Of a stretch of 64,000 nucleotides of DNA, positions 10,736 to 18,674 are shown piece after piece; the stretch's first letter is position 1; each line of letters opens with the position of its first letter. A model generated the notes under the pieces. That model ran no database searches. It had not been told where the DNA came from and saw only the letters and a program-made list of their open reading frames with translations. A program made the translations under genes and the position numbers. The stretch is from Siccirubricoccus phaeus (GTDB taxonomy: Bacteria; Pseudomonadota; Alphaproteobacteria; Acetobacterales; Acetobacteraceae). The stretch spans positions 1-64,000 of the forward strand of contig NZ_SRXO01000011.1 of NCBI RefSeq assembly GCF_008360935.1, in the 5' to 3' direction.

Positions 10736-11334
10736 GGCGGCGCCTGCTGCTGGCGCTGCTGGCCCTGCCGGGCTGCAGCCTGCTGCCGGAACGGCCCTAC
10801 CAGGAGGTGCAGCGCTTCACCCTGGCGCCGGCGATGGCGCCGGCCGCCGCGGCGCCGGCGCGGCGCGGGCCGGTGCTGCTGCTGCGCACCATGCGGGCGG
10901 CGCCGGGGCTGGACGGCCGCGGGCTGCGGGTGATGCAGCCGGACGGCCAGGTGGTGGTGGAGCCCTGGGCGGAATGGGTGGCGCCGCCGGCCGATTTGGC
11001 GGAGGAGGCGCTGCGCCGGCGATTGGAGGCGAGCGGCCGCTTCACCGCCGTCACCGCCCCCGGCTCCCGCCTGCGGGCGGAGCTGGTGCTGGAGGCGGAG
11101 CTGGTGGGGCTGGAAGCGGTGCCGGCGGAAGGGGTGGCGCGGGCGCGGCTGGCCGGGCTGCTGCTGGCGGAAAGCGGCGATCCGAGGCGGGTGCTGGGAC
11201 AGTTCACCGTGGCAGGGCAGGCGCCGCTGGGCGGCGCGGGCGCGGCGGCGGAGGCGGCGGCGATGACGGCGGCGCTGGGCGATGCGCTGGGGAAGATGGA
11301 GGTGGCGGTGGTAGGGGCGATGGGGCGGCGGTAG
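10732..11334 (+). CDS. ABC-type transport auxiliary lipoprotein (PqiC-like)
   Basis: A 200-aa lipoprotein with a lipobox A-L-P-G-C at residues 12-16, so the mature protein starts at Cys16. The body matches the PqiC/ABC auxiliary lipoprotein pattern (R-F-T-L-A-P, V-L-L-L-R-T-M-R-A-A-P-G-L, R-L-R-A-E-L-V-L-E-A-E-L). By analogy with PqiC it probably contacts the MCE tunnel from the outer-membrane side. It is the last gene of the transporter operon; no MlaA or MlaC homologue lies nearby. Confidence 0.82.
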   Translation: MRRRLLLALLALPGCSLLPERPYQEVQRFTLAPAMAPAAAAPARRGPVLLLRTMRAAPGLDGRGLRVMQPDGQVVVEPWAEWVAPPADLAEEALRRRLEASGRFTAVTAPGSRLRAELVLEAELVGLEAVPAEGVARARLAGLLLAESGDPRRVLGQFTVAGQAPLGGAGAAAEAAAMTAALGDALGKMEVAVVGAMGRR

Positions 11335-11336
11335 GC

Positions 11337-11416
11337 GATGGGGGCTTTGCCCCCTGGCCCCGGGGGGCAAAGCTCGTCGGCGGCAGTGCCGCCAGGCCCC
11401 CGGGGCCAGGACCTGG
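11337..11416. repeat. GC-rich intergenic repeat abutting an Hsp20 remnant
   Basis: Contains GGGGGCTTTGCCCCC, TGGCGGCACTGCCGCCA-like arms and the GGGGCCAGGACCTGG block also seen at 4036 and 17510. Its right end meets the point where Hsp20 similarity begins, so the repeat may have replaced the front of that gene. Confidence 0.65.
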
Positions 11417-11562
11417 TCACCTATCTGCGCCGCTTCGCCCTGCCCTTCGAGGCCGAGGCGGACAAGGTGGAGGCGCGCTTCGACAAGGGGGTGCTGCACC
11501 TCACCATCCCCCGCTCCGCCGCCAACAGGCTCGGCCGCCGCATCGAGGTAAAAGCCGCCTGA
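11417..11562 (+). pseudogene. Hsp20/alpha-crystallin small heat-shock protein, C-terminal remnant
   Basis: About 47 codons ending in TGA read as the tail of an IbpA/Hsp20 protein: YLRRFALPFEAEADKVEARF followed by the G-V-L-H-L-T-I-P motif and the terminal I-E-V-K-A-A. In intact Hsp20 proteins about 100 residues precede this region; here the frame upstream runs into GC-rich repeat DNA with no start, so the gene is truncated. It could be expressed only by read-through from the transporter operon. Confidence 0.7.
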
Positions 11563-11677
11563 ACCCACGGGTCCCAACCTCTCGCCAGGGTCCGGGGACC
11601 GGTCCGGTCCCGGCGGGGATCGCATGCGTCCGATGGGGGCAGAGCCCCCCTGCCGAGGCCCCGGGGCGGAGCCCCGC
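11563..11677. repeat. GC-rich repeat between Hsp20 remnant and CDF gene
   Basis: Begins with AACCCACGGGTCCCAACC, which resembles the reverse of the 35-nt core described at 20251 and 39356, then carries GGACCGGTCC and GGGGGCAGAGCCCCC palindromes up to the stop of the convergent CDF gene. Confidence 0.55.
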
Positions 11678-12898
11678 TTACAGCGTCCCCGCCGCCGCCA
11701 GCCGGCAGGGATGCGCCGGATCCCCGGCTTCCACCTGCAGCGTCGCATGGACGATGCCGAAGCGCTGCCGCAGCGCCGCCTCCAGCCCCGCCAGGAAGGC
11801 ATCGTCCGGCCCGCAGCCGGGCCGCACCAGATGCGCCGTCAGCGCCGTCTCCGTGGTGGAGAGCGCCCAGATGTGCAGGTCGTGCACCTCCGCCACCCCC
11901 GGTGCGGCGCGCAGCAGCGCCGCCACCGCCGCCGGGTCGATGCCCGGCGGCACCGCATCCATCGCCAGGTCCACCGATTCCCGCAGCAGCCCCCAGCTTC
12001 CCAGCAGGATGACGCCGGCGATGACCAGGCCGAGCACGGGGTCCACCCAGGCCCAGCCGGTCCAGCCGATCAGCAGCGCCCCCGCCACCACGCCGGCGGA
12101 GACGCCGGCATCCGCCAGCATGTGCAGATAGGCGCCGCGGCGGTTGAGGTCTTCCGCCCTTCCGCGGGCGAAGAGCAGGGCGGTGCCGCCATTCACCAGG
12201 ATGCCGGCCGCCGCCACCCAGAGCATCCAGCCCGTGGCGACCGGCATCGGTTCCGCCAGGCGGTGCAGCGATTCCGCGCCGATGGCGCCGACGGCGACCA
12301 GCAGCAGCACGGCATTGCCGAGGGCGGCGAGGATGGTGCCGCGGCGGAAGCCGTAGGTGCGGCGGCCGGCCGGCGCCCGCTGCGCCAGCCGCGCCGCGCC
12401 CCAGGCCAGCAGCAGGCCGAGCACGTCCGAGAGGTTGTGCGCCGCATCCGCCAGCAGCGCCATGGAGGCGGCGAGCAGCCCCGCCGTCGCTTCCACCAGC
12501 ACGAAGCCGAGGTTGAGGGCGGTGCCGAGGGCAAAGCCCTGTTCCCCGGGCCGGGCGTGGTGGTGGTGGGTGTGGCCGCCATGGTCGTGGGCATCGTGTT
12601 CGTGGCCGGCATGGGCGCGGCCGCCATGGTCATGCGCACCGGGTGCGTGGCCGGCATGGTCATGCCCGCCATGGCCTCGCGCTCCATGCGCGGGATCGGC
12701 ATGGGCGTGGCCGCCATGGCCGGGCGCCCCATGCGCGGGATCGGCATGCGCATGATCGCCATGGCCGGGCGCCCCATGCGCGCCATCGGCATGCGCATTG
12801 CCGCCATGGCCGTGCGGCTCATTGGCATCGCCCTGCGCCGGCGCGCGCGCCGCCGCGGGCGCCGCATGGGCCTGGTGGTGGCGGGGATCCTGCGGCAT
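11678..12898 (-). CDS. Cation diffusion facilitator (zinc/cobalt-type) with His-rich N-terminus
   Basis: Inner-membrane divalent-metal/proton antiporter (406 aa). The first 120 residues are a His/Gly/Asp-rich segment made of about 15-residue repeats (HGGHAHADPAHGAPG type), likely a metal-buffering loop. Then come six membrane helices, with the metal site in helix II (LADAAHNLSDV: H and D) and the helix V partner (HMLADAGVS: H and D). The cytoplasmic C-terminal domain has V-H-D-L-H-I-W-A-L. This fits the CzcD/ZitB/DmeF branch. The start at MPQDPRHHQAH was chosen over an ATG 12 codons upstream. It is convergent with the lipid-transporter operon. Confidence 0.92.
   Translation of the reverse strand: MPQDPRHHQAHAAPAAARAPAQGDANEPHGHGGNAHADGAHGAPGHGDHAHADPAHGAPGHGGHAHADPAHGARGHGGHDHAGHAPGAHDHGGRAHAGHEHDAHDHGGHTHHHHARPGEQGFALGTALNLGFVLVEATAGLLAASMALLADAAHNLSDVLGLLLAWGAARLAQRAPAGRRTYGFRRGTILAALGNAVLLLVAVGAIGAESLHRLAEPMPVATGWMLWVAAAGILVNGGTALLFARGRAEDLNRRGAYLHMLADAGVSAGVVAGALLIGWTGWAWVDPVLGLVIAGVILLGSWGLLRESVDLAMDAVPPGIDPAAVAALLRAAPGVAEVHDLHIWALSTTETALTAHLVRPGCGPDDAFLAGLEAALRQRFGIVHATLQVEAGDPAHPCRLAAAGTL
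12691..12825. repeat. 45-bp tandem repeat inside the CDF gene
   Basis: Units begin at 12691, 12736 and 12781 with C-G-G-G/C-C-A-T-C-G-G-C, a period of exactly 45 bp (15 codons), and weaker units continue on the left side. The period keeps the reading frame, so copy-number change would only lengthen or shorten the His-rich segment. Confidence 0.75.
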
Positions 12899-12979
12899 GG
12901 CCCCTTCCCTGCGCCGCGGCTGCCGGCCGTGCAAGCGAAAAGCCCTGCCGGCGGGCGCTCCAGGACGCGCAAAGCAAAA

Positions 12980-13003
12980 GCCCCGGGGGCGAACCCCCGG
13001 GGC
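12980..13003 (-). terminator. Intrinsic terminator of the Bax-inhibitor-1 gene
   Basis: On the minus strand a 10-bp stem GCCCCGGGGG/CCCCCGGGGC with a 4-nt TTCG loop is followed by CTTTTGCTTTG. The UUCG tetraloop and the T-rich tract make this the most convincing rho-independent terminator in the window. It lies 27 bp past the stop of the gene at 13031. Confidence 0.8.
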
Positions 13004-13030
13004 CTCTGCTGACCTACCTTCCGGTCCGGC

Positions 13031-13825
13031 TCACTCGCTGCCCTGGCGAACGCCGACGAGCTGCAGCATGAACTGGAACAGGTTGATGAAGTTCAAGTAC
13101 AGCGCCAGCGCATCCATCACGCTGCGCTTGCCCGCCTCCTGCGTGCCCTCGGCATAGGCGTATTCGATGTAGTCCGCCTTGATCCGCTGCGTGTCATACG
13201 CCGTCAGGCCCAGGAAGACGAAGACGCCGATGACGCTGATGGCGAAGGCCAGCGCCGAGGACTGCATGAAGATGTTCACCAGCCCGGCGATCAGGATGCC
13301 GATCAGCCCCATGATCAGGAAGCTGCCCATCCGCGTCAGGTCGGCCTTGGTGGTGTAGCCGTAGAGGCTCACCGCCGCGTACATGCCGGCCGTGGCGAAG
13401 AAGGTGCTGGCGATGGAAGCGCCGGTGTAGCGCCAGGCGAGGTTGCTGAGGCTCGCGCCCATGCAGGCGGCGAACAGCCAGAACAGCGTCTGCGCCGTAC
13501 CCTTGCTCAGCCGGTTGTAGCCGAAGCTCAGCACCAGGATGAAGGCCAGCGGCGAGAGCGCGGCGACCCAGAACAGGATCGTCGGCTGCATCGCGACGCG
13601 ACCGTTCGGCAGGCGCACCGCCTGGTAGAACAGCTCCTGGATCGCCGGGACGGTGACGACGAGCAGCGCCACGATGCCGGTGAGCAGCAGCCCCGATGCC
13701 ATCCAATTGTAGACCCGGAGCATGTATGCCCGGAGCCCGGCATCGACGGCGGCCGCGTCGGCGGTCGCGACCCGACCCCAGCCTGGCGCACCCGTCTGGA
13801 ATCGATAGTCGGGTTGAAGGGCCAT
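13031..13825 (-). CDS. Bax inhibitor-1 / YccA family membrane protein
   Basis: A 264-aa integral membrane protein with about seven hydrophobic segments, beginning at WMASGLLLTGIVALLVV. The BI-1 family pattern is clear: ILFWVAALSPLAFIL, TLFWLFAACMGASLSN, the Y-D-T-Q-R-I-K acidic motif between the last helices (FLGLTAYDTQRIK), and the C-terminal ALYLNFINLFQFMLQL. The family includes proton- or calcium-leak channels and YccA, which modulates FtsH; which role applies here cannot be told. It is single, with its own promoter region in the 200 bp upstream. Confidence 0.92.
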   Translation of the reverse strand: MALQPDYRFQTGAPGWGRVATADAAAVDAGLRAYMLRVYNWMASGLLLTGIVALLVVTVPAIQELFYQAVRLPNGRVAMQPTILFWVAALSPLAFILVLSFGYNRLSKGTAQTLFWLFAACMGASLSNLAWRYTGASIASTFFATAGMYAAVSLYGYTTKADLTRMGSFLIMGLIGILIAGLVNIFMQSSALAFAISVIGVFVFLGLTAYDTQRIKADYIEYAYAEGTQEAGKRSVMDALALYLNFINLFQFMLQLVGVRQGSE

Positions 13826-14032
13826 AGGTGTCTCAAGCCTCCGCGAATTGGGGGTGCGGCCCCGCGATTGGGGCCAGATCCCAGTGAGCCTTATATGGAG
13901 AAACCGTAATCCGCTTCAATGGCAATCCGGCCCCTGGGCGGCGGTTTCCTCATCGGCAGCGATCTCACCCAAGCTGCGTTGAGCTGGGGTTTAACACGCC
14001 GGATGTCCCGTTGAGAAACATCTCCGCGCGTA

Positions 14033-14090
14033 ACTGGTCTTCTCGCGCGATTCACGCTTCCGGGCGTTCCGCCCTCCGGCGATCGCGCTC
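14033..14090. repeat. CGATC-type palindromic element at a gene stop
   Basis: The sequence TCGCGCGATTCACG...CCGGCGATCGCGCTC is bounded by TA at 14031-14032 and 14091-14092. A relative with the same ends lies at 47914-47974. In the orientation of the minus-strand permease gene, TA plus the first element base G forms its TAG stop. The rest of the gap from 13826 to 14032 holds only the upstream region of the Bax-inhibitor gene. Confidence 0.65.
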
Positions 14091-16600
14091 TATTCGTTCC
14101 GCAGCAGCGGCCCCGGCCGCGCCGCCAGCGCCAGCCAGCCCCCGGCCTGCCCGGCAAGCAGGGTCAGCGCCAGGCAGCCGGCGATGCTGGCCGCCAGGGT
14201 GCCCGGCAGCAGCACCCACTCCGCCCGCATGACGTAGCGGACCACGCCCCAGGCAGCGAGGCTGCCGGCCACCCCCGCCAGCGCGCCGGCCAGCAGGCCG
14301 ATCAGCCCGTATTCCACCGCCCAGGCGGCGCGGATCTGGCCGCGCGTGGCGCCGATGGTCTTCAGCACCACCGCATCCCGCACCCGCTGGCGCTGCCCGG
14401 CGGCGATGGCGCCCAGCAGCACCAACGCGCCGGCCAGCAAGGTGATCCCGCCCGTCGCGGAAAGCGCGACGCCGATGCGGGAGAGCAGCCCGGCCACCGC
14501 CTCCAGCGCGTCCCGCACCCGGATGCCGGAGATGTTGGGGAAGGCGTCGGTCAGCCGGTGCAGCACCAGCGCATCCTGGGCCGGATCGCCGCGCAGGGTG
14601 GCGATATGGGTGTGCGGCGCCGCCTCCAGTAGGCCGGGGGAGGCGATGAGGGTGAAATTCATCCCCAGCCCGCGCCATTCCACCGCGCGGAGATTGGCCA
14701 CCCGCATCTCGATATCGCGGCCGAGGATATTGAGGGTGAGGGTATCCCCTACCCCCACCCCCCAGCCGGCGGCGAGGCCGGCATCGAGGGAGAGCAAGGG
14801 CGGGCCGCGGTAATCGGCGGGCCACCAGGCGCCGGCGGTCAGCCTGGTGCCCTCCGGCCGGGCGGCGGCATAGGTCAGGCCGCGATCGCCGCGCAGCGCC
14901 CAGGCGGTCTCCGGCGTGCTGCGCGCCAGCTCCACCGGCACGCCCTTCACCGCGGCGATGCGGGCGCGCAGGCTCGGCACCCGGCGCACCTCCGTCACGC
15001 CGGGCAGGCTCTGCGCCAGGGCGTCGAAGCGGGCGGCCTGGTCCGGCTGGATGTCGATGAAGAAGAAATTCGGCGCCCGGGCCGGCATCTCCCCGGCGAG
15101 CTGGCGGCGGAGATTGCCCTCGATCTGGGCGATGGCCGTGAGGGTCGTCAGGCCGATGCCGAGCGCCACCACCAGCACCGGCGTCGGCGCCGCCGGGCGG
15201 TGCAGATTGGCGAGGCCGAGCCGCAGCGCCGGGGCGCGCAGATGGGCGAGGCGCCGGGCCAGCCGCATCAGCCCCGCCGCGCCGCCGCGGAACAGCAGCA
15301 GCGCGGCCAGGGCGGCGGCGCAGAACCAGGCGGCGAACAGCCTCTCCCCGGCCGTCGCGACGATGAGGGCGATGAGGGCGAGGCCGGCGGCGAGGGTCAG
15401 CGCCAGCGCGCCCGGCCCCGGCCGGCCGGCGGCGGGCTGCACCGCATCCCGGAACAGCGCGGCGCCGGAAATGCGCGCGGCGCGGCCGAGCGGCCAGAGG
15501 GCGAAGGCCAGCGCCGTCAGCAGGCCATAGAGCCCGGCCAGCGCCAGCGGCGCCGGGTAGGGGGCGAGGCGCGGCGGCACCGGCAGGGTGCCGGAAAGCG
15601 CCTGCGCCGCTACCCAGGTGAGGCCGAAGCCCGCCACCAGCCCGATGAGCGTGCCCAGCAGCGCCAGCGCCAGCACCTGCAGCAGATAGGTGAGGAAGAT
15701 GGTGCCGGAGGCAGCGCCGAGGCAGCGCAGCGTGGCGATGCTCTTCGCCCGCGCCTCCAGCCAGGCGCGCACCCCCGTGGCGACGCCGATGCCGCCGACC
15801 AGCAGCGCCGTCAGCCCGGCGAGCGTCAGGAAGGCGGCGGCGCGGTCGAGGAAGCGGTTCACCCCGGGCTCCGCCGCCGCGGCGGTGCGGAGCCGCCAGG
15901 AGGCCTCCGGAAAGGCGGCGCGCAGCGCCGTGGCGAAGGCGGGGACGGCGGTGCCGGGGGGCAGGCGGAAGCGGAGGTCGTGCTGCACCAGGCTGCCGGG
16001 CTGCAGCAGGGCGGCGCGGTCCAGCGCCTCCCGGGTCAGCAGGGCGCGGGGGCCGAAGATGGCGGGGGTGGCGACCTTGTCCGGCTCCTCCGCCACCACG
16101 GCGGCATAGCGCAATTCGGCCTCGCCCAGGCGGACCGTATCGCCGAGGGCGAGGCCGAGGCGTTCCGCCACCAGCGGATCGAGCGCGACCTCGCCGGGGC
16201 CGAGGGGCGCGGGCGGCTCCAGCCGGAGGGCGCCGTAGAGCGGGTAGGCGGCATCCACCGCCTTCACCTCCACCAGCAGCCGCTCCCCGGAGGGCGCGAC
16301 CAGCATGCTGCGCAGGGTGAGGATGGTGGAGGCGGTGGCGCCGCGCGCCTCCGCCCAGGCGAGCTCGGGGCCAGGCGGCTGGGCGCCGCTGCGTAATTCC
16401 AGGTCGCCGCCCAGCAGCCTGGCGCCGTCCGCGGCGAGGCCGGCGGCGATGCCGGCCCGCAAGGTGCCGACCGCGGCAATGGCCGCCACGCCCAGCGCCA
16501 GGCAAGCAAGCACGATGCCAAGCGCCCGGACCCCGCCGCGCAGATCGCGCCGCGCCAGGCGAAGGCCGAGCGAAAGCTGCGCCAAAGGCCCCAACCTCAC
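14090..16600 (-). CDS. FtsX-type ABC transporter permease (YbbP-like)
   Basis: A large inner-membrane protein (about 836 aa) with two FtsX/MacB-like halves and roughly ten membrane helices: one at the N-terminus (ALGIVLACLALGVAAIAAVG), three in the first FtsX domain, several in the middle, and three at the end (GALVLLGAIAAGQRQRVRDA ... IAGCLALTLLAGQAGGWLAL). Periplasmic domains lie after helix 1 and after the middle block. This architecture matches the YbbA-YbbP permeases linked to lipid or lysophospholipid handling. No ATPase gene is adjacent, whereas ybbA often neighbours ybbP. The start is uncertain: the GTG at 16600 or the TTG two codons later, both near an AGGTGAGG sequence. Confidence 0.85.
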   Translation of the reverse strand: MRLGPLAQLSLGLRLARRDLRGGVRALGIVLACLALGVAAIAAVGTLRAGIAAGLAADGARLLGGDLELRSGAQPPGPELAWAEARGATASTILTLRSMLVAPSGERLLVEVKAVDAAYPLYGALRLEPPAPLGPGEVALDPLVAERLGLALGDTVRLGEAELRYAAVVAEEPDKVATPAIFGPRALLTREALDRAALLQPGSLVQHDLRFRLPPGTAVPAFATALRAAFPEASWRLRTAAAAEPGVNRFLDRAAAFLTLAGLTALLVGGIGVATGVRAWLEARAKSIATLRCLGAASGTIFLTYLLQVLALALLGTLIGLVAGFGLTWVAAQALSGTLPVPPRLAPYPAPLALAGLYGLLTALAFALWPLGRAARISGAALFRDAVQPAAGRPGPGALALTLAAGLALIALIVATAGERLFAAWFCAAALAALLLFRGGAAGLMRLARRLAHLRAPALRLGLANLHRPAAPTPVLVVALGIGLTTLTAIAQIEGNLRRQLAGEMPARAPNFFFIDIQPDQAARFDALAQSLPGVTEVRRVPSLRARIAAVKGVPVELARSTPETAWALRGDRGLTYAAARPEGTRLTAGAWWPADYRGPPLLSLDAGLAAGWGVGVGDTLTLNILGRDIEMRVANLRAVEWRGLGMNFTLIASPGLLEAAPHTHIATLRGDPAQDALVLHRLTDAFPNISGIRVRDALEAVAGLLSRIGVALSATGGITLLAGALVLLGAIAAGQRQRVRDAVVLKTIGATRGQIRAAWAVEYGLIGLLAGALAGVAGSLAAWGVVRYVMRAEWVLLPGTLAASIAGCLALTLLAGQAGGWLALAARPGPLLRNE

Positions 16601-16729
16601 CTCCGCCCCAATTCGCGCCCCAATTTCGGGATGGTCATCAGATGGCCCGGCCCCGCCGGGGTAAAAGCCCCGATGGCACCACAGCGCGTCGCGAAGCGTT
16701 ACGGTGCCTCGCCGCAAGGGACCCGCCTG

Positions 16730-17449
16730 ATGGACAGCGAAATCCTCGTCGCCCTCGCCGCCCTCATCGCCATGGAGGTGGTGCTGGGTATCGACAACCT
16801 GGTCTTCATCGCCATCCTGTCCAACCGGCTGCCGGAAGCGCAGCGGGTGCCGGCGCGGCGGGTCGGCCTTGGCCTCGCCGTGCTGCTGCGCTTCGCCATG
16901 CTGGCCGGCGCCAGCTGGCTGCTGACCCTGACGCGGCCCTGGTTCGAGGTGCTGGGGATGGAGATCTCCGGCAAGGACGTGATCCTGATCGTCGGCGGGC
17001 TGTTCCTCATCGGCAAGGCGACCGTCGAGATCCACCATCGCGTGGACCCGACGAGCCAGGCGGAGAGCAAGGCGGCCGACGCCGCCCTCGCCCTGTTCTG
17101 GCCGACCGTGTTCCAGATCCTGCTGCTGGACCTGGTCTTCTCGGTGGACAGCATCCTGGCGGCGGTGGCGCTGACGCGGGAATTCTGGGTCATCGCCACG
17201 GCGATCGTCGTCGCCGTGCTGGCGATGCTGCTCTCCATGGACGCGCTCTCCCGCTTCATGGAGCGCAACCCGACGGTGGTGATGCTGGCGCTGGCCTTCC
17301 TGGTGATGATCGGGATGGTGCTGGTGGCGGAAGGCTGCGGCGTGGAAGTGCCGAAGGGGTTCGTCTACGTGGCCATGGCCTTCGCCGCCGGGGTGGAGGG
17401 GCTGAACCTGCTGGCGCGGCGGGCCAGGGATCGTGGGGCGAAGGAGTGA
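16730..17449 (+). CDS. TerC family membrane protein
   Basis: A 239-aa membrane protein with about seven helices. Family motifs are E-V-V-L-G-I-D-N-L-V-F-I near residue 16 and V-F-S-V-D-S-I near residue 139, both with the conserved acidic residue in the membrane. TerC proteins are linked to tellurite resistance and, for some members, to manganese export and loading of exported metalloproteins. The ATG at 16730 begins the conserved region; upstream in-frame ATGs lie in sequence without similarity. The leader contains GGCACC (16674) and GGTGCC (16703) arms that could pair, but I recognise no riboswitch. Confidence 0.88.
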   Translation: MDSEILVALAALIAMEVVLGIDNLVFIAILSNRLPEAQRVPARRVGLGLAVLLRFAMLAGASWLLTLTRPWFEVLGMEISGKDVILIVGGLFLIGKATVEIHHRVDPTSQAESKAADAALALFWPTVFQILLLDLVFSVDSILAAVALTREFWVIATAIVVAVLAMLLSMDALSRFMERNPTVVMLALAFLVMIGMVLVAEGCGVEVPKGFVYVAMAFAAGVEGLNLLARRARDRGAKE

Positions 17450-17545
17450 GCGGGGGCGCCAGCCCCCGGCCCCGGCAGGAGGCTCCGCCTTCTGCACCCT
17501 CCGCCGGGGCCAGGACCTGGGCCCGGACCCCGGTCTGCGTTTGGG
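17450..17545. repeat. GC-rich repeat after terC
   Basis: Starts at the terC stop with GGGGGCGCCAGCCCCC and ends with GGACCCCGGTCTGCGTTTGG, similar to the left part of the element at 39262. Unremarkable sequence follows to about 17620. Confidence 0.6.
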
Positions 17546-17619
17546 CCTGACGGCCGGGCCTGCCGACGGCGCCGGGCAGCCCCGCCCCGTTCTCCGCCGC
17601 GGGCGCCGCCACGACCAGC

Positions 17620-17838
17620 AGGGCCGGCGAGAAGACCCGGATCCGGACATTCCTGAGCCGGCGATTCGCCGCCTGAGCGTGCCCGCCGGCGCTGGGTACC
17701 CGCAGGCCGTGAATCGCCGGCTGGAGCGGTTTCCTCTCGCCTGTGCTCGGTCAACCCGCTCCAGCTTTTTATCCTGTCGCATTTTATTCTGCGGCATTTT
17801 CCGAGCCGTCCGGCGATTCCGCCGAACTTGACATGCTC
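17620..17838. repeat. Composite of three palindromic elements
   Basis: In order: a unit containing CCTGAGC...CAGGC and CCGGCGATTCGCCG (relative at 45981-46062); CTGGAGCGG (17721)/CCGCTCCAG (17756), a reverse relative of the element at 246-281 sharing the loop GAGCACAGGCGA; and a unit CGCATTTT...CCGGCGATTCCGCC...ATGCTC (relatives at 45841-45902 and 46143-46192). The last is followed by TA at 17839-17840, which supplies the stop codon of the minus-strand SDR gene. Confidence 0.65.
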
Positions 17839-18623
17839 TAATCTTCGCCCGGCCCGGCCTCCTTCGCCGGCAGGCGCAGGAAGACCGCGTTGCGCAGCCC
17901 CGCCGGCATCGCCCCGGCCAGCAGCGACGCCCAATAGAGCGGCCAGGGATAGGCAATGCGCAGCCGCCCCGCCGCGATCCCCCGCAGCGTCCGCCGCGCC
18001 GCCGCCTCCGCCGACATCAGCAGCGGCATGGGAAAGGCATTCCGCGCGGTCATCGGCGTGCGGACATAGCCGGGGCAGATGGCGTGCAGCCGGATGCCGC
18101 GCCGGCGCTCGGTGGCGTCCAGCGCCTCCGCCCAGCGCTGCACCGCGGCCTTGGCAGCGCAATAGGCCGGCGCCCCCGGCGCGGCGACGAAGGCGGCCAG
18201 CGAGGCGACCACCGCCACCCGCCCCCGCACCCCATCCGCCCCCGGCGCCTGCCCCGCCATGGCGGCGATGGCCGGCAGGGCGGTGTTCAGCACGCCGGTC
18301 ACATTCGTCTCGAACACCGCGCGGGTCACCGCCATGGGCTCTACCGCGCCGCCGGTACCGGCGGAAATGCCGGCATTGGCGATGACCAGGTCCAGCGGCC
18401 CGGCGCTGGCGATCCAGCCGGCCATCGCCGCCTGGTCCCGCACATCCAGCACCGCCGGGCGCACCGTGGCGCCGCGCGCCTCGGCCGCCGCCGTCACCGC
18501 CTGCAGCCGCGCCCGGTCCCGGCCGGAAAGGTGCAGCGTGACCCCCGGCGCCGCGCATTCCAGCGCCAGCGCCCGGCCGAGGCCGGAGGAGGCGCCGGTG
18601 ATCAGCACATGTCGCCAGCGCAT
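17838..18623 (-). CDS. Short-chain dehydrogenase/reductase
   Basis: A 261-aa classical SDR. The Rossmann motif is TGASSGLG at residues 9-16, followed by N-A-G in LVIANAGIS. The catalytic triad is visible as S in VVASLAAF and the Y-x-x-x-K motif in AYCAAKAAV. The C-terminal stretch WPLYWASLLAGAMPAGL is hydrophobic, as in membrane-associated SDRs. Substrate unknown. The start MRWRHVLITGAS has an AGG nine bases upstream; an ATG three codons earlier is also possible. It is divergent from yicC with a 51-bp gap. Confidence 0.85.
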   Translation of the reverse strand: MRWRHVLITGASSGLGRALALECAAPGVTLHLSGRDRARLQAVTAAAEARGATVRPAVLDVRDQAAMAGWIASAGPLDLVIANAGISAGTGGAVEPMAVTRAVFETNVTGVLNTALPAIAAMAGQAPGADGVRGRVAVVASLAAFVAAPGAPAYCAAKAAVQRWAEALDATERRRGIRLHAICPGYVRTPMTARNAFPMPLLMSAEAAARRTLRGIAAGRLRIAYPWPLYWASLLAGAMPAGLRNAVFLRLPAKEAGPGED

Positions 18624-18674
18624 CGCTTGCATCCTGCCCCGCTGCGCGGGAGAAGCCCCGGCATGGGCACCCTT

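Noticed and set aside
16640-16729. Possible manganese (yybP-ykoY) riboswitch before terC
   Set aside because: terC genes can carry this riboswitch and the leader has a GGCACC/GGTGCC stem, but the conserved loop sequences of the yybP-ykoY class are not seen.
16601-17956. Extension of the FtsX-type permease to 1288 residues
   Set aside because: The open frame continues upstream antisense to terC. The extra residues lack any membrane or domain pattern, and terC on the other strand is well supported.
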